From contig CAVYIF010000018.1 in the NCBI GenBank assembly GCA_963768585.1, forward strand, positions 432,802 through 496,801: a DNA stretch of 64,000 bases, given 5' to 3'. The translations under genes and the position numbers were made by a program. The number at the start of each line of letters is the position of its first letter. Position 1 is the first letter of the stretch. Of this stretch, positions 18,131 through 26,012 are shown one piece after another. The notes beneath the pieces were generated by a model. It was given only the letters and a program-made list of their open reading frames with translations. It was not told the DNA's origin and ran no database searches. This stretch comes from CAVUNY01 sp963768585. GTDB taxonomy: Bacteria; Chloroflexota; Anaerolineae; Anaerolineales; Anaerolineaceae.

Positions 18131-19084
18131 TTATTCCATTGCACCCAAGATGAGCGCCAACAACGCCATGCGCATGACCACGCCATTGAAGGCTTCCTGC
18201 CAGTAGCGTGACCAGCGGGTAATATCCACATCCGTAGGGATTTCATCCATGCGTGGGAGGGAATGGAGCAAAATCGCATCCGGTTTGGCCTTGGTGGTGA
18301 GCAGTTCGCGGGTAATTTTATAATTGGCCGGAGTCAGGCCCAGATCGCCGGTGCGTTCATCGCGCGACTTGGTGTAGTCTGGTTGAACCACTGGCTCGAC
18401 CAGGATGACATCCGCTTCGGCAATGGCCTGTTCCACATGCTCGGCTTCCTTGAAGTTCAGGCTGTACTGGTTGAGTTCCTGCTTAAATTCTGGGGTCAGC
18501 GACATATCCGGTGGGGCGACAAAAGTGATCGGGCAGTCGAACTGAGATAGCGCGTAACCGAGTGAGTGCATCGTGCGCATGCGCATATCCCCGACGGCCA
18601 GCCATTTTAACCCATCGATCCTGCCTTTTTCGACCAGCACGGTATACAGATCGGTCAAAATCTGGGTTGGATGTTCGCCCCAGCCATCACCACCATTGAT
18701 GATCGGAACACTGGCCCATTTGGCCGCTTCTTGGGGCGCGCCCTGCTGAAAATGGCGCATCACGATCACATCACCGTAAAATTCCAGCATCTTTACCGTG
18801 TCTTTGATCAATTCTTGATAAAAATCGCCCGCGCGGGTCATCTTGGCGTCCGAAAAACCGGTGACATGCCCGCCCAGGCGGTGCATGGCGGCTTCATGAG
18901 CCAACCGGGTGCGAGTGGATGGTTGGTAGAACGCGGTGACCAGCGTCTTTTCCTTGAGCATATCCACATTCTTACGGCCGTGGGCAATCACTTCCATCTT
19001 CTTTGCCACATCAAATACCTGGAAAAACTCGTTCCGCTCAAATTCTTTGAGCGACAATATATCTCGTCCTGCGAAGCTGCGCAT
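18131..19084 (-). CDS. aspartate carbamoyltransferase-like protein
   Basis: About 317 aa from an ATG at 19084, preceded by GGAGG. PSTRTRLAHEAAMHRLGG, HPTQILTDLYT and the tail RMDEIPTDVD...NGVVMRMALLALILG fit ATCase (PyrB), which carbamoylates aspartate. No regulatory PyrI or other pyrimidine gene is nearby. It sits directly upstream of the YgeW-like gene with a 31-nt gap and under the same GntR gene, so a catabolic role on an N-carbamoyl amino acid is plausible. Whether it is the cell's biosynthetic PyrB cannot be told from this window. Confidence 0.85.
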   Translation of the reverse strand: MRSFAGRDILSLKEFERNEFFQVFDVAKKMEVIAHGRKNVDMLKEKTLVTAFYQPSTRTRLAHEAAMHRLGGHVTGFSDAKMTRAGDFYQELIKDTVKMLEFYGDVIVMRHFQQGAPQEAAKWASVPIINGGDGWGEHPTQILTDLYTVLVEKGRIDGLKWLAVGDMRMRTMHSLGYALSQFDCPITFVAPPDMSLTPEFKQELNQYSLNFKEAEHVEQAIAEADVILVEPVVQPDYTKSRDERTGDLGLTPANYKITRELLTTKAKPDAILLHSLPRMDEIPTDVDITRWSRYWQEAFNGVVMRMALLALILGAME

Positions 19085-19201
19085 AAATTCCTCCAAAAAT
19101 ATTTACGGTTTGATTTATTTGCTGACATCCTGTGTTAAATCGGCCCCCGCACGCCGGGTTAACCGATCGGTGTGATTTCAGATTTGGCCTCAACAGTTAC
19201 C

Positions 19202-19948
19202 TTATCCGACCCTCCTTACAATATGGAATTTAAAATATCCTGGCAAAAAATAGCTGGTAGAAATATCGATCATCTGGCCGATGTCCGTAAACAGCTGACC
19301 GGTAAACATTAACAGCACATCACCGCGTTGAATTTCCAGCGCGCGGGCAACTTCCACAGCAGCGGCCACCGCATGCACTTCTGAAATCGAATTATGCAGT
19401 TTGGGAGAACCCCGCGTCAAGAGCATATCGAGCACCGAACCGGTAAAACCGGTGGTTAATTCTTCCTGGGAGAGAATACCAGCTGGCAATATATCGATTA
19501 AATAAGCGACCGGTCGTTTTTCGGCGTAAATGACCCGGCCGATTTTGACCAGTGGTGAATCCAACTCAAGTTTAAAAAGATCGGCTTGTTCCTGATTGGC
19601 GCGAATATCTTCAATGCGCAGGTCCCCCATGGCCACATTCAGGCCAATTTTTTGGGCCATGGTCTCAATACTTTCCAACTTCTCCAGACCGGTATCAATG
19701 ACCTTGCCCTGGCTGACCACAAAGGTGCCAACACCCTGGCGGCGGCGAATTAACCCCTGGCCTTCAAATGAACGCATTGCTTCTCGCAAAGTTGCCCTGG
19801 ACACACCCAATTTTTTTGCCAGGTCTGGCTCGGCCGGCAGGCGTTCACCCGGCACCGTATTGGCGATCAATTCGGCCAATTCACCTTGAAGTCGTTGAAA
19901 TGGATGCACGACAACTTTGGCTGCTGCTTTGTCAGAACGTCTTGCCAT
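19202..19948 (-). CDS. GntR/HutC-family transcriptional regulator
   Basis: A 248-residue repressor-type protein. The N-terminal winged helix (about 15-75) includes LPAEPDLAKKLGVSRATLREAMR and the wing GLIRRRQGVGTFV. The C-terminal UTRA ligand domain covers about 95-240. It lies inside the cluster, 10 nt downstream of adenine deaminase and upstream of the carbamoyltransferases, so it is the best candidate for the local regulator. The effector is probably a purine-pathway intermediate, by context only. Confidence 0.88.
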   Translation of the reverse strand: MARRSDKAAAKVVVHPFQRLQGELAELIANTVPGERLPAEPDLAKKLGVSRATLREAMRSFEGQGLIRRRQGVGTFVVSQGKVIDTGLEKLESIETMAQKIGLNVAMGDLRIEDIRANQEQADLFKLELDSPLVKIGRVIYAEKRPVAYLIDILPAGILSQEELTTGFTGSVLDMLLTRGSPKLHNSISEVHAVAAAVEVARALEIQRGDVLLMFTGQLFTDIGQMIDISTSYFLPGYFKFHIVRRVG

Positions 19949-19958
19949 TTACCCCTCC

Positions 19959-21752
19959 CTATTCCAATACTTGGATAAAGTCAAAGCGGTTGACATCCAC
20001 CAGGCCCAGATCGGAAATCCGCAGTTCTGGGATCACCACCAGACCCAATAAACTAAGCTGCATGTTGGGATTGTTCAACTGGCAGCCGCAGGCTCGGAAG
20101 CCTGCCAACACTGTTGCGGCTTTTTTGGATACGATCTCTCCGCGCTCGTTTGACATCAGCCCGGCAATTGGTAACTCGACTCGGCCGATGATCTCGCCGC
20201 GGCGTACAACAACCTGTCCGCCGCCCCATTCAGCCAGCGCATTGACCGCCAGGGCCATATCGGCATCGTCTGTGCCGGCCACGATCATGTGATGGCTGTC
20301 ATGAGCCACGGTGGAAGCCACTGCACAGGGTTCGTTGAAACCAAAACCCTGCACCAACCCCACCTGTACGCGTCCGGTTCGCCGGTGACGCTCCACCAGG
20401 GCAATCTTGGCCAGATCGCGAGCGGTGTCGGCAAAGACTTCACCTGCGACCACCGGCACATCAAATTCCAGATGGCGGGTCGGCGCCTGATTTTCCACAA
20501 CACCAATCACGTGCGCCTTGACCTGAGGGCCTTTGAGCGGTGTGGTCAATCGAAAACTTTCAGCCACCAGCGGGCGCAGTAAATGAACGGAATGCAGGGC
20601 CCACTCGGGATAGGTGATTTCAGGCAAATCAACGCTAAGCCGCCCAGCTTCCGCCGCTACAACACCCCTGGCAATCACCAGGTCGGCGTATAAATCGTTA
20701 ATATCCTTGACCAGCAAGATATCTGCGTAGCGACCGGGTGCGATGGAACCCATTTCCCGTCCCAGACCAAAATATTCTGCAGTGTTAATCGTCGCCATCT
20801 GGATCGCCGTGACCGGATCTAAACCCAGGGAAACGGCATGACGCACGACACGATCCATGTGCCCTTCATCGATCAGTGTCTGAGAATGACTGTCATCCGT
20901 GCAAAGCAAGAAATGATGCGCATCCATGCCCAATTCTGTGACCGCTTTGACCTGTGCAGCCACATCATGCCAGGCCGAGCCATAGCGCATCATCACCCAC
21001 ATCCCCTGGCGGGCGCGCGCTACCGCATCTTCGAGGCGCGTACCTTCATGGTCATCACTGGGGCCGCCCGCCACATACCCGTGGAACGGCAGGCCCAGGT
21101 CGGGCGAAGCATAGTGTCCCCCAATCACTTTTTCAGATTGGCGGGCGACCGCCATTTCAGCGTGCACCTTATCTCCGCCATTGTAGACGGCGGGGAAGTC
21201 CATCATTTCTCCCAGGCCGATGATCCCCGGCCAGGTCATGGCATCCGCCACCTCGCCCGGTCCGATAATCGCCCCGGGCGTTTCCAATCCGGGCGCAGAA
21301 GGCACGCAAGATGGCATCTGTATAAAAACGTGGATCGGTTGTTTCCCGGCTTCATCTACCATCAGGCGCACGCCGCGCAGGCCAAACACATTGGCAATTT
21401 CGTGCGGATCGGCAAAGATGCCCGTCGTACCATGCGGCAGCACAGCGCGCACAAATTCTGTGACGGTCAGCATGCCCGATTCGACGTGCATGTGGGCGTC
21501 TAGCAGCCCCGGCACCAGGTAGCGCCCTTCGGCCTGGATCACCTTGGTCTCTGCGCCGATCGTATGGCTGGCATCCGCGCCAACGAAGGCGATCCGGTCG
21601 CCAACCACGGCCACATCCGTATGGGCGATAACCTCACCGGTTTGTACGCACACCCATTGGCCATCCCGAATCACCAAATCGGCCGGGCTTCGCCCCATAG
21701 CGCAATCCACCAAAACCCGTGCATCCTGGAGCCAGAAAGAATCATTCCTCAT
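19959..21752 (-). CDS. ade: adenine deaminase
   Basis: Hydrolyses adenine to hypoxanthine and ammonia. It is a 597-residue amidohydrolase of usual size. It shows the metal site LDAHMHVESGMLT, PHGTTGIFADPHEIANV, LGEMMDFPAV, GHYASPDLGL and SDDHEGT, all typical of Ade, plus a C-terminal beta domain with AHDSHHMIVAGTDD. RBS AGAGG precedes the ATG. It lies between the 8-oxoguanine-type deaminase and the GntR gene on one strand, which anchors the cluster to purine catabolism. Confidence 0.95.
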   Translation of the reverse strand: MRNDSFWLQDARVLVDCAMGRSPADLVIRDGQWVCVQTGEVIAHTDVAVVGDRIAFVGADASHTIGAETKVIQAEGRYLVPGLLDAHMHVESGMLTVTEFVRAVLPHGTTGIFADPHEIANVFGLRGVRLMVDEAGKQPIHVFIQMPSCVPSAPGLETPGAIIGPGEVADAMTWPGIIGLGEMMDFPAVYNGGDKVHAEMAVARQSEKVIGGHYASPDLGLPFHGYVAGGPSDDHEGTRLEDAVARARQGMWVMMRYGSAWHDVAAQVKAVTELGMDAHHFLLCTDDSHSQTLIDEGHMDRVVRHAVSLGLDPVTAIQMATINTAEYFGLGREMGSIAPGRYADILLVKDINDLYADLVIARGVVAAEAGRLSVDLPEITYPEWALHSVHLLRPLVAESFRLTTPLKGPQVKAHVIGVVENQAPTRHLEFDVPVVAGEVFADTARDLAKIALVERHRRTGRVQVGLVQGFGFNEPCAVASTVAHDSHHMIVAGTDDADMALAVNALAEWGGGQVVVRRGEIIGRVELPIAGLMSNERGEIVSKKAATVLAGFRACGCQLNNPNMQLSLLGLVVIPELRISDLGLVDVNRFDFIQVLE

Positions 21753-21796
21753 CGTTTACCTCTACTTCGTGCCTTCAGGGCCATTAATCAAAAATA

Positions 21797-21906
21797 TTTT
21801 GACCACGAAGGGCATAATGCTCAAAGCTGCGCCCTGGGAGCGAGTCCACCAAGGAAAACCAAAGATCCTTGTAGTTCTTCCTTCGTGATCTTCGTGGTGA
21901 AATCTT
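21797..21906. repeat. diverged ACCACGAAG inverted repeat
   Basis: Two copies of an ACCACGAAG-containing motif (21797-21812 and, inverted, 21880-21903) lie in the 276-bp gap between two deaminase genes. This looks like a dispersed intergenic repeat rather than coding DNA; its function is unknown. Confidence 0.4.
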
Positions 21907-22028
21907 TTAATCCTTGTCTCAAGATATCAACCTCGCGATCACGGTCATCGCCCTTTCTACCAAAAAAACGCTGAGACTCTGCACGTTACGCACCCATTGG
22001 TACGTCTCTGTGGTCATCTTTTCATCCA

Positions 22029-23411
22029 TTATTCCAGCAGTCTCTTGGCCGCCCGGTTGTGGCGCGCCACCAGGCGGGGCACATCCACGGTCTGCAGACG
22101 CCCACCCTCGACGATCACCCGCCCCCCGACGACATTCAAATCCACTTCCTGCGGAGCGCAGAACAGCAAGGCTGCCACCGGATCGTGCAGCGCCCCTGCA
22201 AACCCTAACCGGTTGAGATCAAATGCGATAAAATCGGCACATTTGCCCGCTTCGAGCGAGCCGATGTCGCTGCGTCCCAAAACGGAAGCGCCGCCCCGGG
22301 TAGCCAATTCGAGCACCTGGCGCGCGGTGAGTAATGGCGGGGCATCCGCCGCGGAGAGCGAGGCCCCCTCCAGGCCGGACCGCAAACGAGCCAGGAGCAT
22401 GGCCTGGCGAGCTTCTGCCAGAAGGTGCGAACCGTCGTTGCTGGCCGAGCCATCCACGCCCAGGCCAAGTTTTACCCCGGCTTGAATGTATTCGAGCACC
22501 GGGGCAATCCCTGAAGCCAGGCGCATATTCGAACTCGGGCAGTGGGCCACACCGCATCCGGTGCGCGCGTACAGGTCAATTTCCGGCTGGGAGACGTGCA
22601 CTGAATGAGCGAACCAGACATCAGGCCCCGTCCAATCGACTGACTCCATATAAGCCACCGGCCGGTAGCCAAATTTCTCGAGGCAAAAAGCTTCTTCATC
22701 CTGGGTTTCGGCCAGGTGGGTATGCAAATGCACCCCGTATTGGCGCGCCAGGCTGGCACTTCGCTTCATCAGTTCCCCGGTCACGCTGAAGGGAGAGCAG
22801 GGCGCCAGAACCACCTGCACCATCGCCCCAGGTGCGGCATCATGATAGCGCTCGATGAGACGCACACTGTCTTCCAGGATATCATCTTCGCTGTCCACCA
22901 CGCTGTCGGGCGGTAAACCGCCCTGGCTTTCACCCAGGCTCATCGAGCCGCGCGAAGCCTGCAGACGCAGGCCTACCTCGCGCGCGCCGGCAATTTCATC
23001 GTCTAATTTTGAGCCATTTGGGAAGAGATAAAGGTGATCTGAAGCGGTGGTACAACCAGAAAGCGCCAGTTCGGCAAGTGCGGTCTGGGTGGAGATGAAA
23101 ATGTCATCCGGGTTCATGCGCGCCCAGATCGGGTAAAGTGTTTTGAGCCAATTAAATAGATTGGCATTCTGCGCAGCCGGGACGGCACGTGTAAGAGTCT
23201 GGTAAAAATGGTGATGGGTATTGATCAAACCTGGCAGAACGATATGATCGTGCAGATCCAGGACCGTATCGGCCTCAGAAGGCAGTTCTTGCGTATTCCC
23301 CACCTGTTCAATAAACCCATCCCGAATATATAAACCACCACCAGCAATTTCCCGGCGCTGATTATCCATTGTCACAAGCACACTTGCGTTCCGGACCAGG
23401 AGGGTTGACAT
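22029..23411 (-). CDS. 8-oxoguanine deaminase-type aminohydrolase (SsnA/AtzA group)
   Basis: A 460-residue metal-dependent aminohydrolase. The metal motif NTHHHFYQTLTRAVPAAQNA and the following FNWLKTLYPIWARM are strongly reminiscent of 8-oxoguanine deaminase. HLHTHLAET, a catalytic His in WFAHSVHV and GLGVDGSASNDGS complete the site. The product would be urate from 8-oxoguanine, or xanthine if guanine is used. E. coli SsnA, from the ygeW cluster, belongs to the same wider group. It is the first gene after a recognisable promoter. Confidence 0.85.
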   Translation of the reverse strand: MSTLLVRNASVLVTMDNQRREIAGGGLYIRDGFIEQVGNTQELPSEADTVLDLHDHIVLPGLINTHHHFYQTLTRAVPAAQNANLFNWLKTLYPIWARMNPDDIFISTQTALAELALSGCTTASDHLYLFPNGSKLDDEIAGAREVGLRLQASRGSMSLGESQGGLPPDSVVDSEDDILEDSVRLIERYHDAAPGAMVQVVLAPCSPFSVTGELMKRSASLARQYGVHLHTHLAETQDEEAFCLEKFGYRPVAYMESVDWTGPDVWFAHSVHVSQPEIDLYARTGCGVAHCPSSNMRLASGIAPVLEYIQAGVKLGLGVDGSASNDGSHLLAEARQAMLLARLRSGLEGASLSAADAPPLLTARQVLELATRGGASVLGRSDIGSLEAGKCADFIAFDLNRLGFAGALHDPVAALLFCAPQEVDLNVVGGRVIVEGGRLQTVDVPRLVARHNRAAKRLLE

Positions 23412-23468
23412 ATTCTCTCGCTCTTTTTAAGATATGAAGCTACATGTTTGGCTTGTCTGTACCATCTT

Positions 23469-23497
23469 AGTTTAACCAACTTGAACAGAAAAGTCAA
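23469..23497 (-). promoter_or_regulatory. sigma-70-like promoter for the deaminase operon
   Basis: On the minus strand TTGACT (23492-23497) and TAAACT (23469-23474) are separated by 17 bp, about 57 nt upstream of the deaminase ATG. TGTCTG-type half-sites flank it (around 23455-23460 and 23500-23506) and could be a GntR operator; that is a guess. Confidence 0.55.
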
Positions 23498-23529
23498 TTG
23501 TCAGACATGTGCAAAAAACAAAGGACTTT

Positions 23530-23668
23530 ACCTCACCCCCAACCCCTCTCCAAAATCGGAGAGGGGAGTCCTGTCTTAACGGGTTTTATGGCAACGTACG
23601 TTGCCATAAAACCCGTTAAACAAATTTCCCCCTTCCCGGCTTGGGGAGGGGGCTAGGGGGATGGGTTC
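23530..23668. repeat. C-rich / palindrome / G-rich composite repeat, copy 1
   Basis: A C-rich stretch with its own hairpin (23543-23566) leads into a 44-bp perfect palindrome with no loop (23576-23619). A C/G-rich hairpin and a GGGGAGGGGG tract follow. It lies between folD and the deaminase gene. Related copies are at 24847-24931 and 30537-30627. Confidence 0.65.
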
Positions 23669-23678
23669 TAAATTTCTT

Positions 23679-24554
23679 TTAATCCCTCATTTTGGCCGCC
23701 TGCAAAGTGTTGCTCAGCAGCATCGCAATCGTCATCGGTCCGACCCCACCCGGAACAGGCGAGAGCGCCCCGGCGACTTCTTTCACTTCGTCAAAAGCCA
23801 CATCTCCGGTTAAGCGATAACCGCGCTTGCGCGAAGGGTCGTCTACCCGGTTGGTGCCAACGTCGATCACCACTGCCCCTGGCTTGACCCAGTCGGCGCG
23901 CACCATCTCCGCCCGGCCCACGGCTGCCACCAGAACGTCCGCCTGGCGGCAGATTCCAGGAAGGTCCTTGCTGCGCGAATGGCAAATGGTAACGGTGGCA
24001 TTGGCGCGCACCAGAAGCAGCGCCACCGGCATACCAACGATATTGGAGCGCCCTAAAACAACCGCATTGGCCCCCTCCAACCTGGGAACCACCTTTTCCA
24101 GCAAATACATAATGCCCCTGGGCGTGCAGGGCACAAACTTAGGGTCGCGTCCTTTCTGGGCCAGGCGGCCAATATTCAGGGGGTGGAATCCATCCACGTC
24201 TTTCTCAAGGCTGACTTTATTTAAAACACTTTCTTCGTCGATGCCGGATGGCAAGGGGAGCTGAACCAGGATGCCGTGCACTTTGGGGTCGGCATTCAGG
24301 CGGGCGACCAGTTCCTCAATTTCCGCCTGGCTGGCAGTCGCGGGAAGTTCAAAACCGAAAGATTCAATACCAACTTCTGCGCAGGCTTTTCGTTTGGATC
24401 TCACGTAAGATTGGGATGCTGGATTTTCACCCACCAGAACAGTCGCCAATCCGGGCCGGTTTAACCCCGCTGCTTCGCGCCGCTTGACTTCCTGGGCGAC
24501 ATCCGCCCGTACCTGGGCGGCGATTGCGGTTCCATCAATGATTTGTGCACTCAT
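23679..24554 (-). CDS. folD: bifunctional methylene-THF dehydrogenase / cyclohydrolase
   Basis: Interconverts methylene-, methenyl- and 10-formyl-tetrahydrofolate. About 291 aa from an ATG at 24554; the RBS GGAGGTG is inside the longer ORF, which excludes the earlier start. Visible motifs are YVRSKRKACAE with the catalytic Tyr/Lys, QLPLPSGI, PCTPRGIMYLL, VLGRSNIVGMP and the C-terminal PVPGGVGPMT. In purine fermentation one-carbon units come from ring carbons, so FolD fits the cluster, but it is also a general housekeeping gene. Confidence 0.95.
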   Translation of the reverse strand: MSAQIIDGTAIAAQVRADVAQEVKRREAAGLNRPGLATVLVGENPASQSYVRSKRKACAEVGIESFGFELPATASQAEIEELVARLNADPKVHGILVQLPLPSGIDEESVLNKVSLEKDVDGFHPLNIGRLAQKGRDPKFVPCTPRGIMYLLEKVVPRLEGANAVVLGRSNIVGMPVALLLVRANATVTICHSRSKDLPGICRQADVLVAAVGRAEMVRADWVKPGAVVIDVGTNRVDDPSRKRGYRLTGDVAFDEVKEVAGALSPVPGGVGPMTIAMLLSNTLQAAKMRD

Positions 24555-25231
24555 CGGCACCTCCATTTCGTGTTGGGGCAGACCTGCGTGTCTGCCCGAA
24601 AGTCAGTGGTCAATTCTAGATTTATTATACGCCACGCCTCGTAGGGTGGGTGGAGCGCGTCGCTCTCAGCCGCTGCCTTTCCAGGAATCAAGCGAAACCC
24701 ACCATCCGGTTTACCTTTTGGATGATGCTTGAGATAAATAATACCGGCAGCAACCATTCCGCTGCAAAATCCGGGTAGGCATATTTCAACCAGATATACT
24801 TTGAAAAATGCCCCCGTCAGCGGGTGCACTCACGTTCTGGAGTACCTACCCATCCCCCTTCCCAATAGAAAGGGGGCAAATCCAAGAGGTTTGGGGATTT
24901 TGATGGCACAATGTGCCATCAAAATCCCCAAGTTCTTCTACGAAACATTTATGAAACTTGATTTATTTTAACCACTATAAAACCCATAAATCATAAATCA
25001 AGCTCTTTTTGGCAAAAAAACGCTTTTTGAATTCTTTAACATTCGGAATGTTAATCCTCTTGATCAGCACTTATCCGCATTCATCTGCGGCAGATCGTCT
25101 TTGTGAACCGTGATAATGCAAACATCTTGTCTTATCAATTTCTAAAAATGATATAATCCTTAAATACCAGTAATTCGGAACGGGAACCAGCCCTTCCAGC
25201 ACTCAATTTTCTCCGGTGGAGGCTTCTTGCT
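24555..25231. other. 677-bp intergenic region with repeats
   Basis: Separates minus-strand folD from the plus-strand regulatory operon. It holds a GTAGGGTGGGT...ACCCACC inverted element (about 24640-24703) of the widely dispersed REP-like kind, then copy 2 of the composite repeat, then an AT-rich stretch with a TATAAT at about 25152-25157, likely the -10 of the STAS operon. No gene is seen. Confidence 0.5.
24847..24931. repeat. C-rich / palindrome composite repeat, copy 2
   Basis: A CCCATCCCCCTT...AAGGGGG hairpin is followed by a 20-bp-arm palindrome (24891-24910 / 24912-24931) around one central base. The palindrome core differs from copy 1, but the order C-rich then palindrome is the same. 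It could also terminate transcription. Confidence 0.55.
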
Positions 25232-25567
25232 ATGAATTCAAAAACAACTTCTTACAAGCACTGCGACCTGGTTAAGGTTGATGGCCGTATCGACAGTGCG
25301 ACCGCTCCCCAATTTTCCGAAGCGTTGCAAAGTCTCACAGATCAAGGTCGATTCAAGCTCGTGTTGGATTTCAGCGGACTGAATTTCATCTCCAGTGCCG
25401 GACTGCGAGTTTTAATTAATACCCAGAAAACCTGCAAACGCTACAATCGAGGTGAAGTTGTTTTAGCAAGCGTTCCTGGCAATATTTATGCCGCACTGGA
25501 TTTATCAGGATTTACATCATTATTCCAAATCTTTGATGACGTCACCAACGCCGTCGGCAATTTCTAA
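25232..25567 (+). CDS. STAS-domain anti-sigma-factor antagonist
   Basis: A 111-residue SpoIIAA/RsbV-like protein. KVDGRIDSATAPQFSEAL leads to the phosphorylatable loop LDFSGLNFISSAGLRVL, where Ser in SSAGL is the expected target. It is the first gene of a partner-switching operon: antagonist, kinase and GAF-SpoIIE phosphatase. When dephosphorylated it should bind and inactivate the kinase encoded next, freeing a sigma factor or other client. A Gly/Ala-rich RBS region GGTGGAGG lies upstream of the ATG. Confidence 0.9.
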   Translation: MNSKTTSYKHCDLVKVDGRIDSATAPQFSEALQSLTDQGRFKLVLDFSGLNFISSAGLRVLINTQKTCKRYNRGEVVLASVPGNIYAALDLSGFTSLFQIFDDVTNAVGNF

Positions 25568-25589
25568 TAGTGGCTCGTCCCACCGGTTA

Positions 25590-26012
25590 ATGAAGAAGAT
25601 TACGATTGCAGGCCGTTACGAAAATCTGGTTAAACTGGCGGATTTTGTCCGGCAAATTGCCCAGGAGGCGGGGCTCGATAATTTTGCGGTGTATTCCGTA
25701 GAAACTGCGGTTGAGGAAGCCTGCACAAATATTATTGAACATGCCTATGGTGGTGAAGGTAAGGGAAAAATCGAATGCACCTGCATGGTCGCAGAGAATG
25801 GGTTAACCATCCAACTAAAAGACAAAGGCCAGCCGTTTAATCCGGATAAAATCTACGATCCCGATACAAAGGCCTCGCTGTATAAACGTGAATCTCACGG
25901 GCTGGGCCTTTTTATTATGCGCAAATGGATGGATGATGTGCGCTTTGAATTTAATCCCGAATCTGGCAACACCCTGACCATGGTCAAATACAAGGAGCTT
26001 AAATCGGAATGA
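25590..26012 (+). CDS. RsbW/SpoIIAB-like anti-sigma serine kinase
   Basis: A 140-residue GHKL ATPase-type kinase. The N box VEEACTNIIEHAY, G1 box LKDKGQPFNP and G2-like HGLGLFIMRKWMD are clear. I choose the ATG at 25590 (MKKITIAGRY); the longer ORF overlaps the STAS gene out of frame. It would phosphorylate the STAS protein and sequester its client. The stop overlaps the next start by 4 nt. No sigma-factor gene is adjacent, so the client is unknown. Confidence 0.9.
   Translation: MKKITIAGRYENLVKLADFVRQIAQEAGLDNFAVYSVETAVEEACTNIIEHAYGGEGKGKIECTCMVAENGLTIQLKDKGQPFNPDKIYDPDTKASLYKRESHGLGLFIMRKWMDDVRFEFNPESGNTLTMVKYKELKSE

Noticed and set aside
22029..23411. Atrazine chlorohydrolase or guanine deaminase
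   Set aside because: The NTHHHFYQTLTRAVP and LYPIWARM signatures point to the 8-oxoguanine deaminase group, and the purine context agrees.
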